A stretch of 64,000 bases of DNA, from the NCBI GenBank assembly GCA_037039685.1, contig JAWNGF010000014.1:558001-622000 (forward strand), written 5' to 3'. The stretch is from Ceratobasidium sp. AG-K. Lineage: Eukaryota; Basidiomycota; Agaricomycetes; Cantharellales; Ceratobasidiaceae. Every line of letters begins with the position of its first letter. The first letter of the stretch is position 1. Of this stretch, positions 33,664 through 44,338 are shown piece by piece. The position numbers and the translations under genes are program-made. The notes below the pieces were generated by a model. It did not search any database. It saw nothing but the letters and a program-made list of their open reading frames with translations, and was not told where the DNA came from.

Positions 33664-36600
33664 ATGGCACCTAAAGTGCGTCCCCCCTGTCGCCTCGGAC
33701 TTGCTTCTTACGCTGCCGCATGTTGAATATTCAGTCTTATACGTGTATATATGCGTATCACGTGATTGTGTTCCACATGGACACGCGCTTCGGTAAAAAA
33801 TTTTGTCCTCAGTTCTCTACTCTCAAGTAGTATGAGCTGAGGTATAGTTTAGATTTTATCTTTTATATTCATTTGCTTATATTACCTGTAGTTACATTGA
33901 TATCCAGGTATATATATGCGCAGTTCTCTACTCTCAAGTAGTACGAGCTGAGTTACATTGATATCCAGCCCGACACTGCGCTTATCTCAAAAGGTTATGA
34001 GCCCTGGTAGCGTCAAAAGTGAAGAACCAGAGAACCCAGAAAACGCTGTAAACGTTACTACTACTACAATGGCATCAACTGACGCTTACCTTAGCAAGAA
34101 AACCTACAAGATCCCGCTCCTGAAGGACGACGGATCCAACTATAGCTCATGGAAGTTCTGCCAAACGACGGTCCTGCGAATTCGGGGACTGCTCAAGATC
34201 GCGTATGGCACAGAAACGCCGCCTGAACTGCTCACCGAGACCAAGAAAAAGGACTCTGCCAAAGTATCAGCCAATAAAATCGAAATTGAACAATGGCAGA
34301 AGCGAGACGACGACGCATTCGCTCAGATTACCCTGAATATGGAAGACGGAGCGATGGCCGACGTGATCGAGACAACATCGGCGCACGAAGCATGGACGAA
34401 AGTTGTCAAACACTGGGAAGGAAAAGGAATGCAATCCCTATCCTTTTACTATCAGCAATTCATGAGTGCAAAAATCGAGGAGGAAGAAGACTTATCTGCC
34501 AGGTTTAACAACATCCGATCGATTGCCTCCAAGATGAAGACACTCGGAGAAGCGGTGACCGACCTTATGCTTGCGCAAGTCTTCATGAATGCGCTCCCCC
34601 CGTCCTATGCGATCATCAGCACGGTCATCCAGACATCCACTCAGACCAGCCTCATCACGCCCAACATGGTTGTCAAAGCGGCATTAGCTGAAGAAGAACG
34701 ACGGAAGACAGGAGGCGGACTCACAGCGATGTTTGCTCAAGCCCCAAAGCCAAAATCCAAGAAACCGAGCAACCCAAAAGGGAAGAAAAAGGCCAAAGGC
34801 CCCCTATGCGACAACTGCGCCAAGCCCGGGCACACCAAGAAGGAATGCTGGGCAAGAGGAGGCGGAGCCAAAGGGACCGGACCACACCAAAAGCGACGAG
34901 CCGCTAAGTCAACTGAATCAAAAATGAGCGAATCAAGTAACGCACCTAAAACCGAATTGGCAAAAGTGGTCCTCACAGCCAAAGAACCCGATGATATGCC
35001 ATCGATATATGCGTTGCCGGCCGTGGACAATCAGTCAGCTAGAGACACGTGGCTGCTCGATTTGGGAGTGTCAAAACACATGACCCGAAATCGAGAATGG
35101 TTTTCGACTTACTGACCTCTGGTACCACCAATCACCGTTCGAGTGGGTGACGGGAATATGATAAATGCGACCGGAATCGGCCGTGTCCAGCTTACGCTAC
35201 GCAACGGAACCCGTAAGGAGACCGACATGTCGATCAACAGTGTATTGCACGTACCGGGACTTCATGCCAGTCTGATGTCCGTCAAACAACTCGCCAAACG
35301 TGGCACTTTTGTTCTTTTGGGCAAAAGTGAGGCAAGACTCCTGGCGAACGATGGCCGTGGACCCAAGATCGGCTACACATGCGAGTTAGGCGTCGAACTT
35401 TACCAACTAAATGCGCGCGTTAAACACGCAGAACCAACCGCCCATGTTGCCATTGTCAAATTGGAGAACCTGAACGATGAGGATGACCTAGAAGCGAGCA
35501 AATTCATCGCATATACGGCCAGTCACATCGCCCGAGCCGATCTACATACCTGGCATCGTCGCCTAGGACACATAAACTACAAGTATGTCCTAGATATGGT
35601 CAGAAAGGGTGTCGTACAAGGGATGGACATCGTAGGCAGTCGCTTACCGCTGCAATCACAATGCGAGCTGTGCCTCAAAGGCAAGCAAACCCGCGCCCCA
35701 TTTCCAACGTCGACAAATTGAGCGTCCGATGTACTCGAGTTACTCCATAGCAATCTACACAGGCCCGCTGCTGTTCAAGCCATTCAAGGTTATCAGTACT
35801 TCGCTGTCACAATCAACGACAAGTCCCGCAAGATATTCGTTCACTTACTTAAGCATAAAAACGACTACGCGAATCACTTCAAGGAGTTGAAACCATCAAT
35901 CGAGAATCTGACAGGCAAGCGGATCAAGCACTTACAAATGGACGGCAGAGGCGAATATGCATCAAATGCTTTTGAAGCATGGCTGAAATTGCACGGAATC
36001 GAGCACCAGAAGACCGAGGCGGATTCTTCAGCAAGCAATGGCGTAGCAGAGCGAGCGATTCGTACGTTAAACAATAGTCAACGAGTGATGCGAGCGGATG
36101 CAGACTTACCCGACAAATATTGGGGACTCGCAATCATTCACGCTGCATACATCTGGAATGTAACGCCAAAACGATCGCTTGACAGTAAAACCCCGGACGA
36201 AATTTTCACGTGCAAGCTACCCGACGTCTCCCAACTCCGCACCTTTGGCTGCAAGGCATGGGCTCGAGTACCCAATGGTCAACGTACCAAGCTACAGGCA
36301 AGATTGATCGAGTGTACTTACCTCGGATTCGCCCCAAATTGAAAGGCGCATATTCTCATTCAGTGCTCGATCGGTTGCGTAATCACCTCACGTGACGTTG
36401 TATTCGATGAGGGAGGCGAGACGCAACAACACGTGATAATTGAAGATTTCGAGGACAAGTTCCCAGAACAAGTGGGCAATCAGGAGCACCAGGAGCCAAC
36501 GCCTGAAATCATCATTGAGCCAGAGCCAGTAAGCCGACAAGAATCTGATGCCGAGCCGACGAGCAATTCCCCCATCAAGCCAGAGCCACCAGCGAAACAG

Positions 36601-39580
36601 CCTGAGCCTCCACGTCGATCAGGTTGAGCTACTAGACCGCCACTACGATACGGAGCTGAAGTGGGCGCGCAGAACAAGACTGCCACGCAAACCAATAAGC
36701 CGACGACTGAGAGCGCCCTAAATGCGCTAATTGAACATCCCCCCGACACCTATGCCAAAGCTATGGCACGACCAGACGCCAATCTATGGCTTGAAGCTAT
36801 GATTGAAGAAATTAAATTGATTACCGAGCATAAAGTTTGGAAACCGGCTGATAGACCGACTCACAAAAGGGTCATCAAATGTCGCTGGGTGTACGCATAT
36901 AAGCGCGACGTCGATGGCGAAATCCTCAAATACAAAGCCCGACTCGTTGCCAAGGGTTTCCTTCAAGCTCCAGGTGTCGATTATGTTGAGATCTCGTCGC
37001 CAGTGGCCGCATTGGACGCATATAGGGTGCTTTTCAGCATCGTCGCGAGCGAAGACCTCGAGCTCCTTCAGCTCGACATCAAAACGGCGTTCCTACACGG
37101 CGTCGTTGAGGAAGAGCTCTACATGGAGCAACCCAAGTGTCCCGACTTGGGTAAATTAGGTATATATAAAGGTTAAGGGGTTCGACTTGGACAAGTCTTA
37201 GAACCCAAGGAATAGTGATAGTTAGGGAATTTGATTGAGCAAGTCCTGGTGGAGAGGAGGTCAAGCCTTGTCGTTAACCGGCTTGACCTCTGGGTTTATA
37301 TACATGAGGGGACCATGTCACGTCATCATTTATCAGTGTGGGAAAGCCGAGTACATCTGATGATAAGCGAGATAAGAGACATGACTCGACATTCTGGAAG
37401 TTCGGGAAGCATCACCAATATCAAATGAAAAGACAAATACATCACATGATATAAGTTTAAGCGCCAGAGGACATTTGTACCAAAAAAGGAAAGTGTTCGG
37501 AAAAAAAGATATAAAATCGGAATAAAATGTCTGAGCTTAGTCAGCTCATGACACCAAGGGATTTGCCAAAGGCGATCACGTCTGGCAACTCGTTAAAGCG
37601 TTATACGGTCTGAAACAAGCCGCTCGAGCATTCTACCTTTGACTTAAGGAGGTTCTTGAAGCGATCGGATTCACGAGAACCGAAAGCGACCACGCCGTAT
37701 TCATTCAGCGGGATGGCAATAATTTAGCGATAATTTTAGCTCATGTGGACGACATGCTCCTAGCTGGCAAACCTCTCTTGTTTCTAGAGGAAATCAAGTC
37801 GAAAATGCGCAAATCGTTCGACATTGTCGATCTAGGCGAGGCACGCATGTTCGTCGGAGTTGAAATCGAGCGCAATCGCGCTGCTGGCACGCTCAAAATT
37901 TGTCAAAAACGGTACATTAGCGACATATTAGCTCGATTCAGCATGACCGAGTCCAAGCCATGGGATACACCAATGGCAGAGTCACCAAATCTACCCAAAC
38001 TCGACGCTCCTACTGTCGATCGGACGCTCTATCAACGTGGAGTCAGATCGCTCATGTATGCGATGATTTCAACTCGTCCCGACATTGCTTTCGCAACCGG
38101 ATTGCTTGCCCAACATGCCGCTAATCCTGGCGACGAGTATTGGTCAGCATTCAAGCGGGTTTTACGATACCTACAAGGCACGAAGGCACTCGGGATCGTG
38201 TTCGAATGATCCAAATCGTCAGACCCAATCGGGTATGTTGATTCCAACTACGCTGGCGATCCTAATACAAGTTGATCGACTACCGGTTGGATCTTCCAAC
38301 GAGCCGGAGGGAGCGTTGCTTGGTCATCACGTAAGCAGCCGACAATTTCCTTATCGAGTACCGAAGCCGAATACGTCGCCACTGCGAGCGCCGCCCGCCA
38401 ATTAATTTGGCTTCGTCAATTCCTTGACAAACTCGGATTTTTATTGAAAGGTCCGACAACCTTGCTTACCGACAATCAATCGAGCATTGCATTGGCCAAG
38501 AATCCCGTTAATCATCAAAATACAAAACGTATTCGAGTAAAACATCATTTTATTCGAGAGGTGATCGCACTTCACGAAGTCGACCTTCAATTTATTCCGA
38601 CCAAACAACAGGTCGCCGATGCGCTTACTAAACCACTTGGTCGCATCAAATTCCCTGGTTTCGTTACTGGGATGGGAATGTTTTAAATCCTTTCATTTCA
38701 TTTTTCGCATAATCCTGAGTGGGCGTGTTGAATATTCAGTCTTATACGTGTATATATGCGTATCACGTGATTGTGTTCCACATGGACACGCGCTTCGGTA
38801 AAAAATTTTGTCCTCAGTTCTCTGCTCTCAAGTAGTACGAGCTGAGGTATAGTTTAGATTTTATCTTTTATATTCATTTGCTTATATTACCTGTAGTTAC
38901 ATTGATATCTAGGTATATATATGCGCAGTTCTCTACTCTCAAGTAGTACGAGCTGAGTTACATTGATATCTAGCCCGACACTGCGCTTATCTCAAAACCG
39001 CAGAGAGAACGCGAAGATTCGGACGTCGAGCTTTCCTGTAGGTCGACTGTAGATCCATTTCTCGTGGCTGACATGACAACAGCGGAGGAGGAGTCGGGCA
39101 GCCAAAGCGAGTGGTCGGAAGAGATCGCCACCCCAGCTCCCGGTAAGTATCTCTGCACCCCGACAAACTTAGGCTCACAAATCACAGGAGGGTGCGACGT
39201 ACCCACTCAAGGTAAACCACCTTTCTCAACTCCGACATCGCTAACGCCCTACAGACTTTGTCTGTTCACAAAACACGCTCGACTGGCTCATTGCCGCAGA
39301 CCAACACACCCGCCTCTACGCGCTCGAAACAGACAAACAAAATATTATCCAAGTACGCGCCAAAAGCAAGGTAGCAGCAATCGAGAACGAGATCTTGGAT
39401 CTCAAGATTCAAAACCTGGCTAGATATGCGGAGCTGAAGCGGCTGGGGGAAGAAGGGGATTTCGGGCCGACCCAGGACGAGTACGAGGCCACTTTGGCAG
39501 AGCTGGAGCGCATGCGCAATGGGTCGGGTGAGAGTAGTGGCAAGGGCTCTGGAAAGGTGGAGGGAGGCGAAGGGGAGTGA
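33664..39580 (+). CDS. Family A copy A2, intron 1 invaded by a copia element
   Basis: Exons 33664-33675 (12 nt, MAPK), 39004-39037 (34 nt), 39083-39142 (60 nt), 39188-39211 (or 39191-39211), 39255-39580, giving 150-151 aa. Motifs: EDSDVELS, SQSEWSEE, VPTQ, NTLDWLIAADQHTRLYAL, then a charged helical tail with ELERMRNGSGESSGKGSGK. All exons are open and in phase. Intron 1 (33676-39003) is 5.3 kb because a complete LTR element lies in it. The 5-bp target duplication CCGCA includes the C and A of the original CAG splice acceptor, so the acceptor is preserved. Splicing across the element would restore a normal product; the LTR promoter or terminator could also disturb it. Confidence 0.7.
33721..33992 (+). 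repeat. 5' LTR of the copia element
   Basis: Begins TGTTGAATAT and ends ATCTCAAAA. Contains two imperfect copies of CAGTTCTCTACTCTCAAG plus two of GTTACATTGATATCCAG, and a TCACGTGA palindrome at 33758-33765. Confidence 0.95.
33993..34004 (+). promoter_or_regulatory. Primer binding site, half-tRNA(iMet) type
   Basis: GGTTATGAGCCC directly follows the 5' LTR. It is the reverse complement of the anticodon stem-loop of eukaryotic initiator tRNA-Met, as in Drosophila copia, which primes with a cleaved tRNA half. The gag ATG (33997-33999) lies inside it. Confidence 0.8.
33997..38686 (+). pseudogene. Copia gag-pol, seven in-frame TGA stops and one insertion
   Basis: One frame runs 33997-37137 and, after the 416-bp solo LTR is discounted, resumes to TAA 38684-38686. 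Visible parts: gag UBN2-like region; zinc knuckle CDNCAKPGHTKKEC; protease site reading LLDLGVSKHM (the catalytic D-S/T-G is D-L-G here); integrase HHCC region with HRRLGHINY and CELC, and LQMDGRGEY, NGVAERAIRT; RT with KALYGLKQAARAF and HVDDMLL; RNase H with YVDSNYAGD and TEAEYVA; ADALTKPLG near the end. Stops: 35113, 35719, 36340, 36625, 37640, 38207, 38273, all TGA. No frameshift other than the insertion was seen. Confidence 0.9.
37138..37553 (+). repeat. Solo LTR of another retrotransposon, nested in the copia RT
   Basis: A 416-bp insert starts TGTCCCGACTTGGG and ends CAGCTCATGACA, with perfect terminal inverted TGTC/GACA. It is flanked by 5-bp direct repeats CCAAG at 37133-37137 and 37554-37558. 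Removing it and one repeat rejoins the RT frame exactly. It has no coding capacity and a TATATAAAG box at about 37163; the TGTC..GACA ends suit gypsy-type or other LTR families. Confidence 0.85.
38726..38997 (+). repeat. 3' LTR of the copia element
   Basis: Same 272 bp as the 5' LTR with four transitions. The stretch just before it, GAGTGGGCG at 38717-38725, is the likely polypurine tract. Confidence 0.95.
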
Positions 39581-40366
39581 ATGCAACTAGTTTATTCGTG
39601 TGCTCATTTGTACGCGTGATCCTGTGAAATTTGCATGCCCTTTGTGCACATTGTAACTCCGACCATCTCACCAGAGTACGGTTTCTGCTCAGCACTAGCC
39701 ACGATCGTCAAACAGAACGAGAAGGGGAGGAGGTTGGGCTGTCGACGAGGCGGGGGTTGGGGCGCTCTCGGTGGCTCACCAGACTTGATCGAGTAAGGGT
39801 GTTTGCGACGATAGCCAAGGACTATAGTGGGGTCAAACGGGATGAGGCAGTAATGATGCTACTGTTTTGAAATAACGTACTCTCAGTTCGTACGCGCCGT
39901 TCTTTCAGGTAGCTCTCGTCTACTGCTTTGTGCGAGTCGAGTTCCCTGTGTCCCCGAAGTGCTCGCCCTTGACTACATGATACGCTGTAGTTCCTTTGGT
40001 TTGTATACACGTCCTTGATGCAAACAGGCCGCACATGACTACTAGTAATACCGAGTCAGGTGGCTCAGCGCTTACTAGCACGTGACTCGGAGACTCTGCC
40101 AGCGTGGTGTTGCACTCTACTCCAACGCCACGCGTTTCGTCCCCAGACTCGCTCATCCATCTCTTACTCTCCCGGCATCGGCGCCTTCTTTCTCTTGCTT
40201 TTTCCCTTTCGTATCGGGATTCTGTCGCCACTCGATCCGCGAGTCGCGTTCCAGTCCGGCGGCCTGACTGGGAAGTTTGGCTCCCTTCGAGCCTTTCTCA
40301 CATGCAATTTATTCTTCGGCCTACTTTCGGCGGACGATCATCATAGAAATAGCCAAGCCCAGAGAT
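39581..40366. other. Intergenic region
   Basis: No gene recognised; several short overlapping frames only. CACGTGA at about 40080. Confidence 0.35.
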
Positions 40367-40441
40367 TTTCGAGACGTTGACCCACGACGCCACGTTTGGT
40401 GATTGACTTTCTATTTCCTCGTGTGGGCAGCGGACCCTGAA
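40367..40441 (+). promoter_or_regulatory. A/B-family two-box promoter (gene B2)
   Basis: TTTCGAGACGTTGACC at 40367-40382, ACGTTTGGTGATTGACTTTC between, GACCCTGAA at 40433-40441; span 75 bp; ATG 76 bp beyond. Confidence 0.65.
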
Positions 40442-40516
40442 CCGGGTTCAAAACCGCGTCGGCTAGTTTGCGCTTTCCCCCCCATCTACCATCGGCTGAG
40501 CAGCTGCGACCCGAAA

Positions 40517-41239
40517 ATGGAACCCATAGTGTGTCCTCTTTTCGATAATTGTATGTTTCTCACCGTCGCGCCAGCCCCCTGCCTTCCCTAGGCCTGACAA
40601 ACTTAGGCGTAAGTCGACCGTGCCACACATCCAAGCACTAACATAGCACAGGTGAAATCTTGCGCCTCGCCATAAACCCTCCTGTCGTATTCAAGGGAAA
40701 GAAGCAGCGCGCGCTGGAAGCCAAGGACCACGAGCGCCGACAGAAAAAAGTTGGCACGGTTATCACTGCCACCAAACACACACTTTTACAGGCGCGACAG
40801 CTCCGCGACGAACTTGCGAGCGACCCCCGGTTTATGGAGCGGGATTCACGGAAGCTGCGGTCGCTTTTTTCTCAGGTGAGTTTACATGTCTATTCGTTGT
40901 TTCTGTGGCTGATCGAGATAGACGATGCCATGGAATATCCGACAAGCTATTTTCCAGAAGATTGTGGATGATGCTTTGGTTGGGACTCCCGAGGGCGATA
41001 TTCCTGATGATTGGGAGTCGAGCCTTGTGGTTCTTCCCGAGAACTGTTTGGATGAGGTGTTTGAGGAGATACGTGCTCTCGTTGGCCCTGAGCAGGTCGA
41101 AGAGGCTCGTGCTATGTTGCGCCGCTGCTTGGATTCTGAAGGCGAAGACGAAGACGATGAGGATGAGGACGGGGGTGATGAGGACGAGGAGGACGAGGAG
41201 GACGAGGAGATGAAGGAGGAAGATGAAGAGAGTGTCTAG
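40517..41239 (+). CDS. Family B small protein, copy B2
   Basis: Exons 40517-40528 (12 nt, MEPI), 40575-40608 (34 nt), 40652-40875 (224 nt), 40922-41239, total 588 nt, 195 aa. Same layout as B1 and B3: REILRLAINPPVVFKGKK, a basic helix ending RQLRDELASDPRFMER, then GTPEGDIPDDWESS and LPENCLDEVFEEI. The last 30 residues are almost entirely Asp and Glu. The 5'-part is nearly identical in sequence to B3, so B2 and B3 are a recent duplication. Function unrecognised. Confidence 0.78.
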
Positions 41240-41570
41240 TGTTGTCGGTAATTATTCGAGTGGTGAATACGTTGTGCAATAAAGTGTTGTTGAACTTGTG
41301 AGACCCCCGGGACTACTCTACTTAGATACTTGGCACGCATACACTCTCGAATGGAGGCGGATATATTACTGGACCATGACATAGAACCCTTTCCCATGTA
41401 CTGGACTTCAACGTGCCTACCACGAGCCGTAGCACTGGTACGGACTCTGTTAGGGCGCTTCAGCCCGCTAGCTTGACTCGGAAATCTTGACTCCCCGGGT
41501 TGCTCCCGTATGTAGTTTGTTGTTTCGCTTTCGGGAGATGAACGCCGCAGCCAAGGCCAAGCCCAGAGAA

Positions 41571-41645
41571 TTTCGAAATGTCGATCCACCATGCTGCGTT
41601 TGGTGATTGACTTTCTATTACCTCCAAGGTCCCGAGGACCCTGAA
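41571..41645 (+). promoter_or_regulatory. A/B-family two-box promoter (gene B3)
   Basis: TTTCGAAATGTCGATC at 41571-41586, GCGTTTGGTGATTGACTTTC between, GACCCTGAA at 41637-41645; span 75 bp; ATG 76 bp beyond. Confidence 0.65.
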
Positions 41646-41720
41646 CCAAGTTTAAAACCGCCTCGACAGGCTCGCGCTTTCTCTCCCATCTATCGTCTTC
41701 AGATCAATCGCGACTCGAAA

Positions 41721-42428
41721 ATGGAACGCAAAGTACGCTCGCCTTTGGATATCTGTACGTTTCTAACCGTCACGCTAGACCCTTGACTATCCTCGGTTTG
41801 ACAAACGAACTCGTAAGTCGACCAAACCATACGCTCCAGCGCTGACACAGCACAGGCGAAATCTTGCGTCTCGCCGTCAATCCTCCTGTCGTATCCAAGG
41901 GAAAGAAAGAACGCGCGATGGAAGCCAAGGAACAAGAGCGTCAGCGAAAAAAAATCGGCACGATCGTCACAGCTACCAAACAAACCCTCCTACAAGCGCG
42001 GCAGCTTCGCGATGAACTTGCAAACGACCCTCGGTTTATGGAGCGACATGGGCGGAAGACGCGGTTTCCGCTCGCTCAAGTGAGTTTGCATATGTCTTCA
42101 TCTTACGGGTGGCTAATCGATGTAGGAAATGCCATGGAACCTTCGACAAAGCAGTGTGAAGGAGATGGTGGATAACGCGTTGGCTGGGACTCCCGAGGGT
42201 GATATTCCCGACGACTGGGAGTCGAGTTTGGTGTTTCTGCCCGAGAACTGCTTGGATGAGACGTTTGAGGAGATAAATGCCATCCTTGGTCCTGAAAATG
42301 TCGAGAATGCTCATGCTATCTTGCTTCGTTGCTTGGAGTCTGAAAACGAGGGCGAGGACGGAGCCGAGTTGGGCGACAAAGACGATTCAGATGACGAAAT
42401 GGCCGAGGTAGAGGACGAGGGTGTCTAA
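41721..42428 (+). CDS. Family B small protein, copy B3
   Basis: Exons 41721-41732 (12 nt, MERK), 41779-41812 (34 nt), 41856-42079 (224 nt), 42126-42428, total 573 nt, 190 aa. REILRLAVNPPVVSKGKKE, then a Lys/Arg-rich helix, RQLRDELANDPRFMERH, GTPEGDIPDDWESS, LPENCLDETFEEI, and an acidic tail shorter and less pure than that of B2. Only about 480 bp separate its ATG from the stop of B2, and A3 follows after 350 bp, so this is the densest part of the cluster. Confidence 0.78.
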
Positions 42429-42613
42429 TGTTATCCGTACTACGATTTGTATCGAATGCGATGTGCAATAAAGGGCTGTTGAATCTGACAAGGCTCATGA
42501 AAGACCTGCGACTACTTGGATAGTTGGTGCGCATACACTTTCGAATCCAGGCGGTCATATTATAGGACCGGGATAGAGAACTCTCTTCCGACCCCAAGTG
42601 ACCCGGCTAGAAA

Positions 42614-42697
42614 TTTTAGAGATGTCGATCGCAATTTTCCATATTTGGTGAGCGGCGTCCTATTTCTCAAAACGCCTGTCAACGCGTCGACCCTAAA
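42614..42697 (+). promoter_or_regulatory. A/B-family two-box promoter (gene A3)
   Basis: TTTTAGAGATGTCGATC at 42614-42630, ATATTTGGTGA between, GACCCTAAA at 42689-42697; ATG 82 bp beyond. Confidence 0.5.
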
Positions 42698-42778
42698 TTG
42701 TGGCAGCGGTTTGTATAAAGTGATATCCACCTTCGTTGCTTTTCGTCTTCCACCACCGTTTACAAGATTCGAAATACA

Positions 42779-43410
42779 ATGATAGATAATGTATGTTTTC
42801 CCGATGTATCTCGAAGTTGCTACTGAATCTACCTTAGATCGAACACGAAGACTCGGATGTCGAGCTTGCTTGTACGTTAACTACAGACGTGCTTCTCGTG
42901 GCTGACGCCAGATACAGCGGAGGAGTCGTCGGGTAGCGAAAGCGAGTGGTCGGAGGAGAGTGACACGCCAGCCCCCGGTAAGCCTTTACTCTTTGAATTG
43001 ACCTCGGTTAACCAGGCTTAGCAGGGTGCGCCGTACCTACCCAAGGTAATATCGTTGCCCTTCCTTGACCTCCTCAACCTGGCTAACTTTATATAGAACT
43101 CAGCTGCTCTGAAAACACAATCGACTGGATCCTCGCCGCGGACCGACACACCCAACTCAACCACGTCAAAAAGCAAAAGGAAAGTATCATTCAAACTAAA
43201 CGAATGATCGAGATGGAAGAACTTCAGGCCAAAATTTACGAACTCAGGACCGAAAAGCTGGAATTACTCTCAGAGCTCTACGAACTAGGTGTAGAGGGGG
43301 CTTATGAGGCACTCCGAGCCGAGTTGGACGCTGGCAGGTTCGAGATAGAGCGTATCCACAAGGAGATGAGGGAGAGAGCTGAACAGGGTTCAGGAGGGGT
43401 TGTGGACTGA
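42779..43410 (+). CDS. Family A small coiled-coil protein, copy A3
   Basis: Exons 42779-42790 (12 nt, MIDN), 42838-42871 (34 nt), 42918-42977 (60 nt), 43025-43045 (21 nt), 43097-43410, total 441 nt, 146 aa. HEDSDVELA, SESEWSEESDTPAPG, CAVPTQ, then SENTIDWILAADRHTQLNHV and a long Glu/Lys/Leu-rich helix (MIEMEELQAKIYELRTEKLE) that should form a coiled coil. Exons 2 and 3 match A1 and A2 in length and sequence. No recognised family. Confidence 0.75.
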
Positions 43411-44110
43411 TTATTCCCTTGCGCACTCCTGGTCTGTACATATGTTTCTCCAAAGTTTCGTCGCGTCCTTTTTGCAAGTGGTCCCCAAGTCCCCCTTATA
43501 TGGGACAAAATCTTAGTGATGAATCAAGACTGCGACTTTGGAGCGTGCTTGCACTTCGATGATAACACCAAAGGTTACTTTAGTTGCCGCAATGCTACGT
43601 GCCTGATGTGGTAGCTGGCCGCTGAGTTCATCGACCATCGGTCGACCCCAGTATTCGTTGGCAATCTACACAAAGCAACGCCACCTTCCACTTTCCCCTT
43701 GCAGCTTGATCCCACACGGCGCATCGAGGGTACTTTAAATATCGAGCGTCGAGACCACCCTCGGATACATGAGAATGTATGCGCATTGTCGGCAGAGCCG
43801 GTGATAGGAGGGTGGCTCTGGATGAGATTTGTCACGTGATTCCAGATGCGTGTTCTGTAATCTGGAAGTTCAGAGTCTCATACAGCTTTGCGTTCCCTGA
43901 GGAATTTTCTAAGATAAGTGTAGTTGCGTGACCCCGTTGAGTTCTTTCGTCTTTGCTTTTGCCCAAGGTCCATTCAAGAGGCACGTGCAATGTAATTATC
44001 AAACTATGATGACACCATGGTAATTTAATATTAACACTTGGCGCTTGTTCCTCTCGAACAGTCCCCTGATATCGATGATATTTCGAAAGACTTCCAGACT
44101 CGATCTTCTC
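43411..44110. other. Intergenic region
   Basis: No gene. TCACGTGA at 43832-43839. Confidence 0.35.
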
Positions 44111-44175
44111 ACCTCCACCATGTAAACCTCCACCTCCTCACCTCCACCTTCTCACCTCCACTTTTCGACCTCCAC
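44111..44175 (+). promoter_or_regulatory. Array of five ACCTCCAC octamers upstream of reductase C2
   Basis: Exact ACCTCCAC at 44111, 44126, 44140, 44154 and 44168, with periods of 15, 14, 14 and 14 bp. The last ends 163 bp before the C2 ATG. The same octamer at 14-bp period precedes C3. Probably clustered transcription-factor sites; the factor is unknown. Confidence 0.6.
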
Positions 44176-44338
44176 CTCAGCGTCTCTGATTGTTTGTCAA
44201 CTCTGAGCGCCATCAACTTCGTGACATGTGTTGGTTAATGATCCTAGTTTTGGATTTCGACGAGTTTGCTTGCATATATAGAGGTTAACCGCCGAGTCTT
44301 GGAACTCATTCATCTAAAGGATAATTCGAGAAATTACG

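Larger units (their letters stand above)
33716..39002 (+). mobile_element. Ty1/copia LTR retrotransposon with target-site duplication
   Basis: LTRs at 33721-33992 and 38726-38997 (272 bp each) are flanked by the 5-bp direct repeat CCGCA at 33716-33720 and 38998-39002. The LTRs differ at 4 positions, all transitions (1.5%), so the insertion is young on an evolutionary scale. Internal order is gag, protease, integrase, RT, RNase H, which is copia order (integrase before RT). The coding region carries seven in-frame stops and a nested solo LTR, so this copy is not autonomous. Confidence 0.95.

Noticed and set aside
44101..44180. Regular ACCTCCAC repeats resembling a CRISPR-like array
   Set aside because: The repeat is only 8 bp with 6-bp spacers in a fungal promoter, with no cas genes; a regulatory array or microsatellite is far more likely.
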